Source of the DNA: Coprinellus micaceus
Lineage: Eukaryota; Basidiomycota; Agaricomycetes; Agaricales; Psathyrellaceae
Direction: 5' to 3'
Assembly: GCA_951394405.1 (NCBI GenBank)
Contig: OX596344.1
Span: forward strand, 1,860,001 to 1,924,000
Length of the DNA: 64,000 bases
Made by a program: the position numbers and the translations under genes. How positions within the stretch are numbered: the first letter of the stretch is position 1; the number at the start of each line of letters is the position of its first letter. The notes under the pieces are model-generated. The model was not told where the DNA came from. It was given only the letters and a program-made list of their open reading frames with translations, and made no database searches. Shown piece by piece: positions 41,569 through 52,236 of the stretch.

Positions 41569-42480
41569 CTACCAGTATATTCCTGATAACACGAAAGCAC
41601 TAAGCATCACCACGAGCTCATAGCTGCGGTTCCCCACCTTAACCGCCCCGTTCCCAGTCTTCAGCGCACCCGTACTACCGCCGCTACTCCCACTGGCATC
41701 AGAGTCACCAGGGTCAACAACACCCTTCGCCCCCGTGCTCGGTGGCCCAGCAGCACTTGTCTCGGCGCCGGACGCGCTATCCGACGTTACAGTGCTAGTT
41801 TGCGTGGTACTGGTCGCGCTCGTCGTGGAAGTTGTCCTTGTCGAAGTGCTCTGGAGTTCTGAAGTAGTGGAGGTGGTCCTAGGTGGGGGAGAAGCTGTGG
41901 TCTGTTGGGGTGGGGGCGAGGTGGGAGTGGTATTCGCCGGAGGGGCTTTTTGTCCAATCGTGACAGGTTTGACTGGCCTCCCTCGGGCGTTGCAGTTTCC
42001 ACTCCAGTCTGTTAAGCAACACATAAATGATTGAACACAGCCCCCACCCCCTCGCAAGCAAACGATCGTGAAAACATTGGACGTACGATTGAAAAATGTC
42101 TGTGCCCCTCCGTAGTCCGAGCTCCCCGCGTCCTCCTGGATGCAAATAGCACAACTGTTGAAGTTGTCCACAAACCCGTCTGTGCAGCACGCTTGGCCGG
42201 GGCACCCCTGGCAAGGGTGAATTAAATTCAAGTGATCATGACTGGAGTAGTTTGGGAGACGTACCGTCAGGACTAGAGCGTTGACTGGGTCGCAGAAGTC
42301 ACTGCATTGGGGAGCGACGATGGGGAGCCTGTTGGTGTTCTGTTGTCGAGGGACGACGAGGTGTCGCGCGTGTATGTCGTGTCTACTACTATGTGTACTC
42401 GCTCCTCCCGCGATGGTTAAAGATACTGCTGAGAGAAGAAGCGCGCTGAACGCTGAGGGAATGAACAGGCGTTGGAACAT
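41569..42480 (-). CDS. Secreted Cys-rich, Ser/Thr-rich, probable GPI-anchored protein
   Basis: Three exons: 42480-42265, 42207-42087, 42008-41569; 258 residues. A signal peptide (FIPSAFSALLLSAVSLTIA) is followed by a cysteine-rich module of about 85 residues (CSDFCDPVN, GCPGQACC, NSCAICIQED, SGNCNARG). A long Thr/Ser/Pro linker, typical of O-mannosylated wall stalks, follows. A C-terminal hydrophobic segment (SYELVVMLSAFVLSGIYW) preceded by Gly/Ser/Asn fits a GPI-anchor signal. Presumably a surface or wall protein; no enzymatic motif. Both introns fall inside the Cys-rich module. Confidence 0.78.
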   Translation of the reverse strand: MFQRLFIPSAFSALLLSAVSLTIAGGASTHSSRHDIHARHLVVPRQQNTNRLPIVAPQCSDFCDPVNALVLTVRLPNYSSHDHLNLIHPCQGCPGQACCTDGFVDNFNSCAICIQEDAGSSDYGGAQTFFNRTSNVFTIVCLRGGGGCVQSFMCCLTDWSGNCNARGRPVKPVTIGQKAPPANTTPTSPPPQQTTASPPPRTTSTTSELQSTSTRTTSTTSATSTTQTSTVTSDSASGAETSAAGPPSTGAKGVVDPGDSDASGSSGGSTGALKTGNGAVKVGNRSYELVVMLSAFVLSGIYW

Positions 42481-42931
42481 GGCGAGAGTTAATAATAATT
42501 AATTCGGGAAACTGTGGCAGGCAGGGCCGGAAAGCCAAGAGAAAAGACAGTGGGGAGAGAAGGAGTGTAGGCGCTTCAGTCAGTACGACGGGGACTGGTG
42601 ATGGTCAGAAAGCAAAAAGATGTAAACGAACAAGGGTGCCCACTCAAACAGACAAAACAGCGCCCATCGGGGGACAGAGCACCATTCCAGGACTCAGGAA
42701 CTTTACAGTAGAGCAGATCATGATTCGCCCCCGTGTCGGCATGTCTGCATCTGCCCTCTCAAGACTCTGAAAGAGATCCTATAGGCGCGCAACAAACCGA
42801 GATCCGCCAATCACCTCCAATAGGGACCCACATTGCCCCGGGTGCTATCCCTGGCAGTACAAGAAGCGTCGAACAGAAAATCAGGAGCTTTTTTTTTGAG
42901 AGAGAGTCGACGAAGACGGTGGTAATCGAGG
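42481..42931. other. Intergenic region
   Basis: 451 bases: upstream region of the GPI-type gene and 3' flank of the esterase gene. A T8 run lies near 42890. No gene seen. Confidence 0.5.
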
Positions 42932-44443
42932 CTACAGACACTGTGAGAAGAAGGTGTTTAGCACAGTGCAGGTTGAGTCCGACGTGCAGCAGGTTAAGCC
43001 GGTGTAGCCTGCAGGTCCCCCGCACTGACCGTACTTGGGACTGCAAGGTCCAAACGTTGGGGTCGCCGTCGGGGCTGTGCTCGTTGTTGTAGTCGTTGGA
43101 GTGGTCGCGGTGGTCGCGGTTGACGTCGGAATAACGACGGGGCCAGTCGCAGTGGGGATGGCCGTCGCCCACGGGAAAGCGGAGGACGTGGCAGACCATG
43201 GCGAAAGGTTGTTATAGTCCCTCGACGTGGTCACATTGCTGAATACCTTCTGCAAGAAAGGCATGACGTTGGCGCTGCGCACAATCAGGGTTCAGGACAT
43301 TCCCCACAATCACAGAAGCCCAGAAACACTCACTGTCCCGACATATCGCAGTGTCCACCTGACCTGATGGCCATCCCAACCCTATCCGCCACGCCCAGCC
43401 ACTTATACACCTCCCTTACCGCAGGGTACACAATCGTCGCCGTCCCCCTCGCGTTCACATAGGGATCACTCTGCCCCTCATCAATAACCACATACCTCGG
43501 TGCAATCGCCGCCGCAATCATATGCGAATCATACGGCAACCTCTCATGGTTATTCAAGAAACCACTGATAACACTGCACGTCCACCACGGCGCGCCTTGC
43601 TTGCTGTTCTCCAGGTTCTCGCCCTGGCCAGAGAGCTGCCAGTATCGGTACGGGCCGAGCCCCTGGATGCCGCTGGACATGGGCACGGTGACGAGGATGC
43701 GATCATCGAAGAGGCCTGCAGCGAGCGCTGCCTTGCCTAACCGTGAACACCCAGTGGCGGCGGTCCGTTTCGGGTCAATTTCGGGGACGGCCTTGATGAT
43801 TCCGTCGAGGGTGCGATGCACGCCCCATGCCCAAGCCGTGAGCACACCTAGCGGAAGGAAGGAGGGGTCAAGTGATCAGCATTGGAGAGAAATAAGGGCA
43901 ATGCTTCTCACCGATGTCTTGTCCATTATACAAGCTCCAGAAAGCACCGGTCTTACCATTCGAGTCGGGGGCTACGCCTCCATAATCCAAGGTGGCGACA
44001 GCGATGCCAGCCCTAGTGTAGGCGTTGTTGTCGACACCACCAATCGCGATCATGACAGGAACGGGGTTTGATGCACTGGCACCACTGGGGAGGGCAAGAG
44101 TCGCCCTAACCTGTCCGCTTTTCCCGCCAGCAGCCACAGTAATAGTGAGGGAAGTTCCACTCCTCGACGCCGTGACTGTCTCCGCGCTGGTGTTGGGGTA
44201 GAACCCAAACTGGTACTCCTGCAGCAGCCTCTTAATCTCGGGCTGCCGACACGCGTACCATTCTTCCGGAGATGCCACTCGCTGGGTGCTCTGGAAGTAC
44301 TGGAAAGGGTCGGGAAGGGTGGTTTGGGCAGTGAGGGAGCTAGCAGCAGGACGAGGGTTGGGGAATGCTGGGCAGTTGATCTGGGCCAGAGAAAGCTGGA
44401 CGAAGGCCGCAAGGGCGATGAAAGAGAGGCTCTGAAGACGCAT
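42932..44443 (-). CDS. CE15 glucuronoyl-esterase-like enzyme with C-terminal CBM1
   Basis: Three exons: 44443-43912, 43847-43334, 43274-42932; 462 residues. A signal peptide (SLSFIALAAFVQLSLAQ) precedes a CE15 alpha/beta-hydrolase. It has the GCSRLGK nucleophile elbow (Ser about 212) and the catalytic His in GGHCDMSG (about 345). A Thr/Pro linker leads to a C-terminal CBM1 with the classic cysteines and aromatics (YGQCGGPAGYTGLTCC...FFSQCL). By family knowledge such enzymes cut 4-O-methyl-glucuronoyl esters linking lignin to glucuronoxylan, outside the cell. At the place where characterised fungal enzymes carry the catalytic Glu (after the VTVP strand) this protein reads MSSGIQG. The acid must come from elsewhere, perhaps the DEGQSDPYVN loop. 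Confidence 0.88.
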
Positions 44444-44838
44444 TGTGGATGCCAAGACTGAAGAAAACAGTAGCCATTCTTTATAAAGCTCCGTCTGGCT
44501 CCAAGCATCAGGAGGGCCTTCCAATTATCCGACCACAAGGAATGAATCTCTCATGGCTGTTTAGCCTATTTGTCGGCAAGTCAGACTCACAGAGGTACCC
44601 TTCTGACCAGGGCGGCACGATCTGGCAGACGTCAGTACTTCAGCTGAGAAGTAAGGGTACACATGGACAAGGACGAACCTGCCATTGGTTGATGTGCGCA
44701 CGCACCAGGATGGCGTGGGAGAGTGAAGTCAAAGCAAACGGAATGTATAAGTACAGGAAAGGAGATGTACACTGCTGCGATTAAGGACGGGTTGTAGTTG
44801 GAAGGGACGACGAAGAAAGTATGACAGAGGAAGAGCGC
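44444..44838. other. Intergenic region
   Basis: 395 bases between the SUMO stop and the CE15 start: SUMO 3' flank plus CE15 promoter (TATA listed separately). Confidence 0.5.
44479..44485 (-). promoter_or_regulatory. TATA box of the CE15 gene
   Basis: TATAAAG on the minus strand, about 36-42 bases upstream of the ATG at 44443; very short leader, as for the other secreted-protein genes here. Confidence 0.5.
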
Positions 44839-45430
44839 CTAAGATCGGGACCCTCCAACCTCTGAAAATTGAGTCAGGATGCGTCATCGTCACCGAAGAC
44901 GAGGGCACTCACGTTCGACCATGACATCGATGGTATCTACAAAACAAAACGAAAGCGCGTCAATACTTAAATCGTGGCCCCTGTTACGATTTTTGTACGC
45001 ACCGTTGTCCTCCATGTCGAGAGATGAAGGAGTGTCATCCTCCTGTATCCGCTCACCATCGTACAGGAATCTACGCGATAGGAGATTTCAAAGTTTAGCC
45101 CCCGCACAACGCAAAGAGAAAGAAGGTAGAAGAAGACGCGATTCAACACCTTCAAAAAGAAAGACAACCCTAGAAAACCCACCGGATGCTAGACACGTCT
45201 TTGCCGACCTTGCTCGCATAGGCGCCCTGGAGCTTGCTGAGCTTGGTGCTGCGCTTGATCTTGAAGAAGACCTCCTCGCCAGTCGAGCTCACCACCTAGT
45301 ATAAGACAGAATACTCAGCACCCCCTTGAAATTGCTAGATATCGATGCAAACCTTGATGTTGATGGTGGCATTGGCGTCCTCTTGCTTGACGTCCTCTTG
45401 GGAAGGGTTGCCGTGCTCGTTGTCAGACAT
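44839..45430 (-). CDS. SMT3: SUMO (Smt3-type ubiquitin-like modifier)
   Basis: Five exons: 45430-45353, 45295-45183, 45070-45003, 44936-44913, 44861-44839; 101 residues. A short flexible acidic head (SQEDVKQEDANATINIK) leads into the beta-grasp fold: VVSSTGEEVFFKIKRSTKL, RFLYDGERIQEDDTPSSLDM and DTIDVMVEQVGG. The diglycine is followed by SRS and the stop, so a Ulp-type protease must remove three residues before conjugation. VKQE in the head resembles a psi-K-x-E self-SUMOylation site. By family knowledge it is attached to nuclear proteins through Aos1-Uba2 and Ubc9. A TATAAAA element at 45875-45881 (minus) is the nearest core promoter match. Confidence 0.95.
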
Positions 45431-46138
45431 TGTGTCGAAATAAGGACTTTCTGTTGAGCAAGATGCGTGTAGGATGTCGTGTGTGTGGTACTGGCCCTGT
45501 ACCAGGCGATATCAGGTCCTTTTGGTGGGTGGACGACGTGAAGTTGGTGGAAGAGACGAAATCCCAGCCAAATGCGAGCCAGGGCGCGGAACAGTCCCAG
45601 TTATGTAATCCGGCCAGCAGCACAGCCACAAGGCCCTCCAGCCACTTCGTTCAGCGAACTCCGAGTCCTTCTGAGAGCCGTAAGTAAAGAACGGGATCTT
45701 GAATGTCAGGTAAAAGGAGGATAAGCCAAGTAGATGTGGAACGAATAATCTGTGAACTATATACGGACTCTAGAGATCAACGAGAGGCAGGGACAGGTCA
45801 AGGCACAGTGCCATAGGCTTTGAGATGGCAGAGGAGGGGAGGAAAAGGCAACGAAATTTGTGTCAATGCTCCACTTTTATACCCCATTTCTCCATCGAAG
45901 CCTAGCGAGCTGGTATGTAATATTGCTTGCGCTGAAGGGGCCAAGCCCCGCCCAAACTGACGTCATTCATGTCAACTGATAAGATTAGATTCCTCGAACA
46001 CCGACCATGGAATTTGCGGTGTGGTCAGAAATCCTTCGCGATATATTTATGCGAGTCCGTTTTGAATTGGCTTCAATCCTACTACAAGCACAAGTAGCTC
46101 CGATTACGGGAAACAAATGGAACCCGGGCCCTCTCGCC
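45431..46138. other. Intergenic region upstream of SUMO
   Basis: 708 bases. On the minus strand TATAAAA at 45875-45881 sits 445 bases before the SUMO ATG, so either the leader is long or the element is unused. No gene is called. Confidence 0.45.
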
Positions 46139-47069
46139 TCAAGGCAATTTGGTGGTGGTAGTCGGTGGCTTAGTGCAGGTCTGCCACACGAAGTTGAAGG
46201 TCTAAGAGCAGGGCAAAACAGGATCAGCTGTCATCTGACATGGTCGTTGTCGAAACATACCGTGGCCAGAGCAGTGTCGATGGAGTCGGTCGCGAGATAC
46301 CCACTGCCCTTGGTGTTGTTCGCGTTGTTCACCCGGACGTCGCTGTTGATGTTCAACACTGTCGAAACCCCGCAAGGCGCTTGGTTAGTTGAGACAAGGT
46401 CGAACTCGTCGCGGTAGGTATACTCCTTGCCATCCACTGGCCCAACCAGGTCAGAGCGAGCGGTGGACTGGATCTTCTCCCCTTGGACTAGAGGCCACAA
46501 GGTCAGTTGCACAGAAACACCCAAGAAACCCAGTAAGAAGTGGGGAAGACTCAACAATAATAAATGGACTGCTGGCTCGCGGAGACCTTGGAATCCAGCT
46601 GGTAGAACCCTCTGTAGTCGACGGTGGCCACCCCGAAGGTGAAGCCCGGCGGGACAGAGACGCCAAGGGTGAGCTGACACGCCTTCCTGTTCTTGCTGAT
46701 TGCGACACCCGGACCCGCTTCCGCGTAGAACTCGCTGAAGGTCACGGTGACAGCGGTCTTGTCGGCTTTGCAGTTGCATCACCATGTAGTCTTCATTAGT
46801 TCCTGCAAGCCATGTGGAGGGAAGATGGAAGGTATGTCACCGTTAAGGGCGTAGTAGGTGCTTCCTGGCGGGCATCCCGTTCCGAGGACGCCAAGACTCG
46901 TACTAGAAAGAGGTCGTTAATTAAACGGTTGATAAATCCGAGGTGGGGTCGGTCTTCCTTACATGTTGAACCCTGGAGGAGGTGGGGCAGGAATAGGAAC
47001 TGGTACGTTGGCGGGCCTCGCAAGTGTTGCAGAGATAAACCCTAGAATGGGGATGAGAGCTTTGAGCAT
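46139..47069 (-). CDS. Secreted DUF4360 protein, paralogue A
   Basis: Five exons: 47069-46963, 46902-46841, 46765-46556, 46487-46261, 46201-46139; 222 residues. Signal peptide ([16 protein letters not shown]), a Pro-rich spacer ending PPPPGFN, then the DUF4360 beta-rich domain: [81 protein letters not shown]. It ends with a Lys/Pro/Thr extension absent from paralogues B and C. The family is widespread in secretomes and of unknown function. Inner exon lengths (62, 210, 227 nt) equal those of paralogue B exactly. Intron 3 has a weak GTTGAG donor. Confidence 0.82.
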
Positions 47070-47964
47070 AGCGAGGGAAGATATCAGTCAGGTTCGAGAA
47101 AGGGGGTTGCGATGAAAGTCGGCCATCGTTCAGATGCCTTTTATGTTTTCTCTGGATAGAAATTTCGTCAAAAAATAATGAGGGTTAGCAGTTGCAAATT
47201 GAAATAGAGTGCCGTAGACTTCACTCACCCGATCACCTGGTACAAGACCACAGCATTGCCGACGCTTCTCGGATATACTTCCCTCGAGCCGCAATTGTTG
47301 AATGAGCGCCCAAAGCATCGGCCCTAATCGACGCGAAGAATATTCTAGGCCATAGCGCTTCCCACTCCACAGGACCAAGCCCCAGCTTGGTGCACCGAGC
47401 GAAGCACCCCGTACACGGAAAAATGTGGGGAAGTGTAGTGTCAGCACCATAGCTAGAGTGCGGAGGGGCTCGATAGTGCCGTTTGAGGAAGAGAACATGA
47501 TACTGTCGGTCCTTGATCGGGTCAGCCGAGCTAAGAATGAAATAAGGAACGAGAGAAGAGAAGGCCATGAGATGATTACCGTATAGACTTATCGTAGGGT
47601 GGGATCGAGATTCTATTGGCCCTAACCTGTTCATGAAAGACGTCGCATGCAAATCCTGCAGAGATAGGCAATGTGGTTCTGTGAAGGGAGTGTGCTGATG
47701 GCCAGTCAATGCAAAGGGGTGGGCGTATATGGACACCCATGCTCGTCCCAGCCCCTGTCACGGCACATGTAAGGGTCACCGTCGCGGTAAGGCGATAGAG
47801 AGGGTAGTAGAGACACACGGATAAAGCTCGCGCCCTGGCCTCTGTCTCAAACCCCGAAGGGCAGATTTCACAGACGATGCGCCCGAGGAATGGGAACCTG
47901 GGCAGCGGCCTGAGAAATCTCTCCAGTTATCCCTGTATTTCGAATTGTCGGGCTCGCCGTGAAG
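47070..47964. other. Intergenic region
   Basis: 895 bases upstream of paralogue A. A CATAAAAG TATA-like element (minus, about 47137-47144) lies 70 bases before its ATG. A 167-codon minus-strand frame at 47233-47736 has no motif or splice partner and is not called. Confidence 0.45.
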
Positions 47965-48525
47965 ATGGCCAGAAGAAGATCCAATTCAAAAACTACTCAA
48001 CGTTCCCGGTCAGTCATCAAAGTCAACGGCAACATTTGTGAGTACCTGCTCAGGCTTCTTTCGTATGATGTGATTCCGAGGGCGTTTGAGCTGTGGAAAC
48101 CTCCCGTCTGTTGATTTAATGCGCTCGTAGGAAGGGGTTTCAGCAGCGACCATGTATTTCCGACTTCTTCGGGGGCCATATTATTGAGCTTCCTACTTCT
48201 TCTCTCTGTTTTAGTGTCAGCTGGTGAACAAATTCTTGCGACAAGAGTGCCGGTTACGGACTGAACCGACCATGTCGACAGCCCGAAAGATGACCGAGGA
48301 AATGGTCGTTTTTACGAGCTCAGGAAGTTAGTCCAGGCATCGGCGACGTCGTCGGAGCTAAGAAAGACTTCCAAACCGCCTCCAGACCGCTCGTCGTCCC
48401 CCCGCCTGCGTTCTGGAACCTTAGATGCCAGTGCATTTGGGGTTCGTTCGATTCAGGGGCCGCTGGAGGAAACGCCTGAAAGAAAGGCTCGTACTGAAGG
48501 CGGAGGCACCAACACTACATCATAA
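47965..48525 (+). pseudogene. Putative two-exon gene with an in-frame TGA
   Basis: Exon 1 at 47965-48037 (basic start, ARRRSNSKTTQRSRSVIKVN). A 177-nt intron with good GTGAGT and TTTTAG ends is followed by exon 2 at 48215-48525, in phase to TAA 48523-48525. Exon 2 reads like protein (RFYELRKLVQASATSSELRK; SIQGPLEETPERKARTEG). One TGA at 48262-48264 interrupts it 16 codons into the exon. Either the model misses something, or this is a decaying gene. Family not recognised. Confidence 0.3.
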
Positions 48526-49218
48526 AAGTGGCTTTCGAGGGCTGTAGGCAAGGGCAGAGAGTGTGTGGGAGGCACGCCGTCGTTGCTCGTTGGTATGCAG
48601 GTCTGAGTCAAACCCCGGACCAAGACGGGCCGGTATACAGCCGCCCTGCCGGCCGTCCGAGTCGGCAGGCGGGCGCCTATTTGGCACCACCCGGCGAAGG
48701 GATGTCCTGAGCTTCCGGCGCTTTCTCAATGTATTTTAAGCTGGGCTCAGGGTGGAAATTAGACTTCTTGACGAGAGAGTCGACGAGCTGGAGTTGTAGC
48801 AACACATCCTATATTTCTTGATGCCGCAGGGCGACAGCCTGCGAAAAGGCTAAGTTCAGTCAATCGCTCGGTAGCTCCCTGTAGACAACAAAACCTTCAT
48901 GAATCGGTGCGCATGTTTGGCGTCGCACAACTCCATGACTTTCCTCAGCATTCCCAGCAGCATATATCCACGGGCACTCATTCAAGGCCAGTAACTGGGG
49001 GCCTCGACGGAGCGACCGCCTCTCTCCGCAGGTTGCGATTCTCCGGTTCTCCCATGCAATGACTACCCCTTTCAGCCTCTTGTGCAGTCGAGGGGCTTTG
49101 GGGTCACGTGTAATGGGCCCCAATACTGTATGTCAAGAGATGTCAGGCGCTGCGTTTGTGGGTCCAGATTTACCTGGCCTTTCGACATCCCCTTGCACCC
49201 TCCTGAGCCCTCGCCGTC
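48526..49218. other. Intergenic region
   Basis: 693 bases before the first DUF1857 gene. Short frames only. Confidence 0.45.
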
Positions 49219-49814
49219 ATGCTCGTCGTCAATTTTGCTGCCAGCCGTCGGGTTAATCCCGAGGGTACTTCTTTGAGGCTCACTGCAGAGCAAGTATGGA
49301 AGGGAATACAGATCAAGGCGAGGGATCCAGTGAGGTTTATCCCGGGGGTGACCTCCGTCGAGATTGAAGATGACACTGGGAATTCGGTGGGTTGAACCAC
49401 TCACCTTTCCAGGCAGAAAATCTTAATGGCGGCCACCGCTCATCCAGCTTACCCGAAGAATATCGCTGAACGAAAATCCTCCCATCACGGAATATATCAC
49501 CATCCTCCCCAATGCTCTAGTACGTCAATAGGATCATCCCTGAGTCTGCTCATGCGGTGCTGAGTTTGACTTGGCTCAATGCAACGCAGATCCACTTTGC
49601 CGTCCCGGACAAGAAGATTGCAATTTCAGACATTCTATCATATGACGAAGCAAACGAACTCATCTTCACAATCTGCTTTGCAGGGGGCATTCCCAACCAA
49701 CATCCGAGGGAGACGACCCCAACGCCTGAGGAACTGAATCAACTCGCCGGAGTCAGCGTTGAAGGGGCTATCAAGCACATTAGGGAGTTGGTCCAGGACG
49801 GGACGATCGCATGA
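49219..49814 (+). CDS. DUF1857 / AtaL-like SRPBCC-fold protein, copy 1
   Basis: Three exons: 49219-49386, 49448-49519, 49590-49814; 154 residues. The START/Bet v 1-like pattern of DUF1857 is visible: LTAEQVWKGIQIKARDPVRF, SVEIEDDTG, LTRRISLNENPPITEYITI, SDILSYDEANELIFTICF and a C-terminal helix ending LVQDGTIA. Such proteins bind small hydrophobic ligands; the family also contains AtaL of the acetylaranotin cluster, but most members have no known role. No signal peptide. It has the same three-exon layout and the same 72-nt middle exon as copy 2 at 50624-51181. Confidence 0.8.
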
Positions 49815-50623
49815 GGTCTCGCCGGCTGTGGGAACTCGAGGCAGTAACGACCCTTCCTATAGATAAACAAAGTATTAGGTCGCATATCTCATTGTTCATT
49901 TTGACCACACAGGTTCGTGCGCGTGCCTTTATTAGGGCACGGATTGGTCATGACCTACTTCACAAGCTCTGAGCGTCAACCTGCATGAACATGGTGCAGT
50001 ACTAACTGATAGAAATCTGCACCTCCAAGGTGCGAGCGCCTCGAAGCAGAGCGGATCAAGAGCCATCAACTCTGACGCCCGCCCACTCCATATTGCCGGG
50101 CGCTTATTTCCCTTTGTCACGGTGCCGAACGCCCACCCAACCTTTGCCAAGCGAGTGGGAGAAGTAAGCACGGCACAAGGCCTGGAGAGAAGCGCCTCGT
50201 GGTAACCTAGAGTTGGTCTGGATCCTGGGGAGCAGGTCTGAGGGTTCAAGAGGACGCCGTGATTCCATGCAGCATATGACGACGTTGAGCCTGGCTTGTG
50301 TTCCGTGGGTCTGTATATAGATGCGCCACCAGCTGGCACTAAACTCTTTGTGGATTTTGTATTGAGGGCGGCTACTCACATGAACAACCCATGAATTGAA
50401 GGAAGTCTGCTGCTCCCCCCAGGAAGGTATTTTTGCCCACATCCAAGGCCACGAAAGAGCTTGGCCAATATATGTGCAGCAACGTGTTCGTGGAGAGAGC
50501 CCGTGTATGCTCCCATGATTACGAGGGTACAGGTCTGGTGACAAATGGTCCGCACGGCCCCACGAATATAAATCGCCAGAAGACGCGCAATCTCTACCCC
50601 CAGAATTCTCCTCTGTGCTCACC
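49815..50623. other. Intergenic region between the DUF1857 copies
   Basis: 809 bases. The TATA box of copy 2 is at 50567-50573. Minus-strand frames overlapping copy 2 are antisense shadows. Confidence 0.5.
50567..50573 (+). promoter_or_regulatory. TATA box of DUF1857 copy 2
   Basis: TATAAAT, 51 bases before the ATG at 50624. Confidence 0.5.
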
Positions 50624-51181
50624 ATGAACTTCGCTGCTAGCCGCAAGGTCAACCCAGAAGGAAACTCTGTGAAGCTGACAGCGGAGCGGGTGTGGAAGGG
50701 TTTGCAGATCAAAGCCAGGGATCCGGTCAAGTTTATTCAGGATACTACCTCTGTCGAGACCACCAGCGACACAGGAGATAAGGTATGTTCGACGCGTCCC
50801 TTTTCGACAGCGTGATCTCACACTGAAAGCGCTCCTCGTAGCTGGTCCGAGAGATTTCATTCAAAGGGAAGCCTGCCATAACGCAGGAAATAATCTTCCA
50901 TCCTAGCGCTGTCGTACGTCCACCGTACCTTATCATTCTTACTTCGCATTGAGGAGCTCTACCAGACCTACTGCTCCCACAAGGACAAAAACACCTCTGT
51001 CTCAAATGTCCTCTCGTACGACGAGTCGAACGAGCTCATCCTCACCATCTGCTTCGTGGGTGGGATTCCTAACCAAGACGAGGCATCGACTGCGGAGGAT
51101 CTGAACAAGCGCGTAGGACAAAGTGTAGAGAGGACCATCAGTCAGATTCGAGCCCTGGTGCAGGATGGCACTATCGCTTGA
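50624..51181 (+). CDS. DUF1857 / AtaL-like SRPBCC-fold protein, copy 2
   Basis: Three exons: 50624-50782, 50842-50913, 50966-51181; 148 residues. Clearly a tandem duplicate of the gene at 49219: VNPEGNSVKLTAERVWKGLQ, FKGKPAITQEIIFHPSAV, SNVLSYDESNELILTICF, and the same LVQDGTIA end. All splice sites are consensus and the frame is intact. The copies have drifted mainly in the loop after GGIPNQ. A ligand-binding role is presumed from the fold; the ligand is unknown. Confidence 0.82.
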
Positions 51182-51337
51182 GATCGCTGGAGGAGAGTGA
51201 AAAAGAGAAATCATTTTTTGTCGTCGTACAGTACATGCGGTATTACAATTGCGAAGAAACCTGGTATCAATATGGAACCCGTATGATGCGTGTATGACGC
51301 CTCACTAACCCAGAAATAGCATAGGAGAGCGAATATT

Positions 51338-52236
51338 TTACTTGCAAGTCTGCCACTGGAAGTTGAAGGTCTGCGCATAGACAATGTTAGCATTGCGTCC
51401 TCAGGTCATTGGTGGCGTGCTTACTGTTGCAAGCGAAGTGTCGATGGAGTCAGTGGCAAGGTAACCAGCGCCCTTGGTGTTCCCAGAGTTGCTGACGCGA
51501 ACATCACTGTTGATGTTCAAGACTGTGCTCTTCCCGCATGGAGAGGTAACAGTGGAGACGAGATCGAACTGGTCGCGGTAAGTGTAGTACTTTCCGGAGA
51601 CGGGTCCGTTGAGATTCGACCGTGCAGTGGCCTGGATAATCTCGCCCTGGACTGTAAGTTGGTGGTAGAGTGAGTTTAGCGGCCAGTCACAGCAGAGTGA
51701 ATGGACATACAGTAGTAGATGGACTGCTGGCTGGCAGTGACCTTGGTGTCGAGCTGGTAGTAGCCACGGTAGTCGACACTGGCGACGCCAAAGGTGAACC
51801 CAGCAGGGACAGAGACACCAAAGGTCAATTGGCACTGCTTCCTGTTGGCGCTGATGGAGATACCAGGGCCGGCCTCAGCGTAGAACTGACTGAAGGTCAC
51901 AGTAACCGCGGTCTTGTCGGCTGGTATCGAGGAACATCGTCAATAAAGTATTCGGAAAAATGAACAAGAAAATTGCCTCACCGTTGAGTGCGTAGTACGT
52001 CGACCCTGGAGGGCAGCCAGTACCGATAACACCGAGACTGGTGCTGTGCGAGGGGGAAAGAGTGTGTTAAAGATCGATCGGCGTAGCGATGGAAGTCGCG
52101 AAGCGCGACTCCCAAGAGCAGGATCAACATACATGTTGAAGCCTGGTGGTGGGGCTGCGGGAATTTCGACCTGGAGGGCAGGTACAGCGAACGCTGCAGA
52201 TGCGAGGGCGAAGAGGCAGGCGAGGGACTTGATCAT
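51338..52236 (-). CDS. Secreted DUF4360 protein, paralogue B
   Basis: Five exons: 52236-52133, 52043-51982, 51920-51711, 51651-51425, 51370-51338; 211 residues. Signal peptide ([19 protein letters not shown]), PPPGFN spacer, then a full DUF4360 domain ([77 protein letters not shown]). Conserved cysteines GCPPG, KQCQL, SPCGK and QTC suggest two disulfides. The exon lengths in the body are identical to paralogue A. It converges on DUF1857 copy 2, with the two stops about 155 bases apart. Confidence 0.85.

Noticed and set aside
47233..47736. 167-codon minus-strand frame upstream of DUF4360 paralogue A
   Set aside because: No motif or signal; overlaps the probable promoter of paralogue A.
49215..51185. 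A secondary-metabolite cluster suggested by AtaL-like proteins
   Set aside because: No synthase, P450, methyltransferase, transporter or cluster regulator is present around the two genes.
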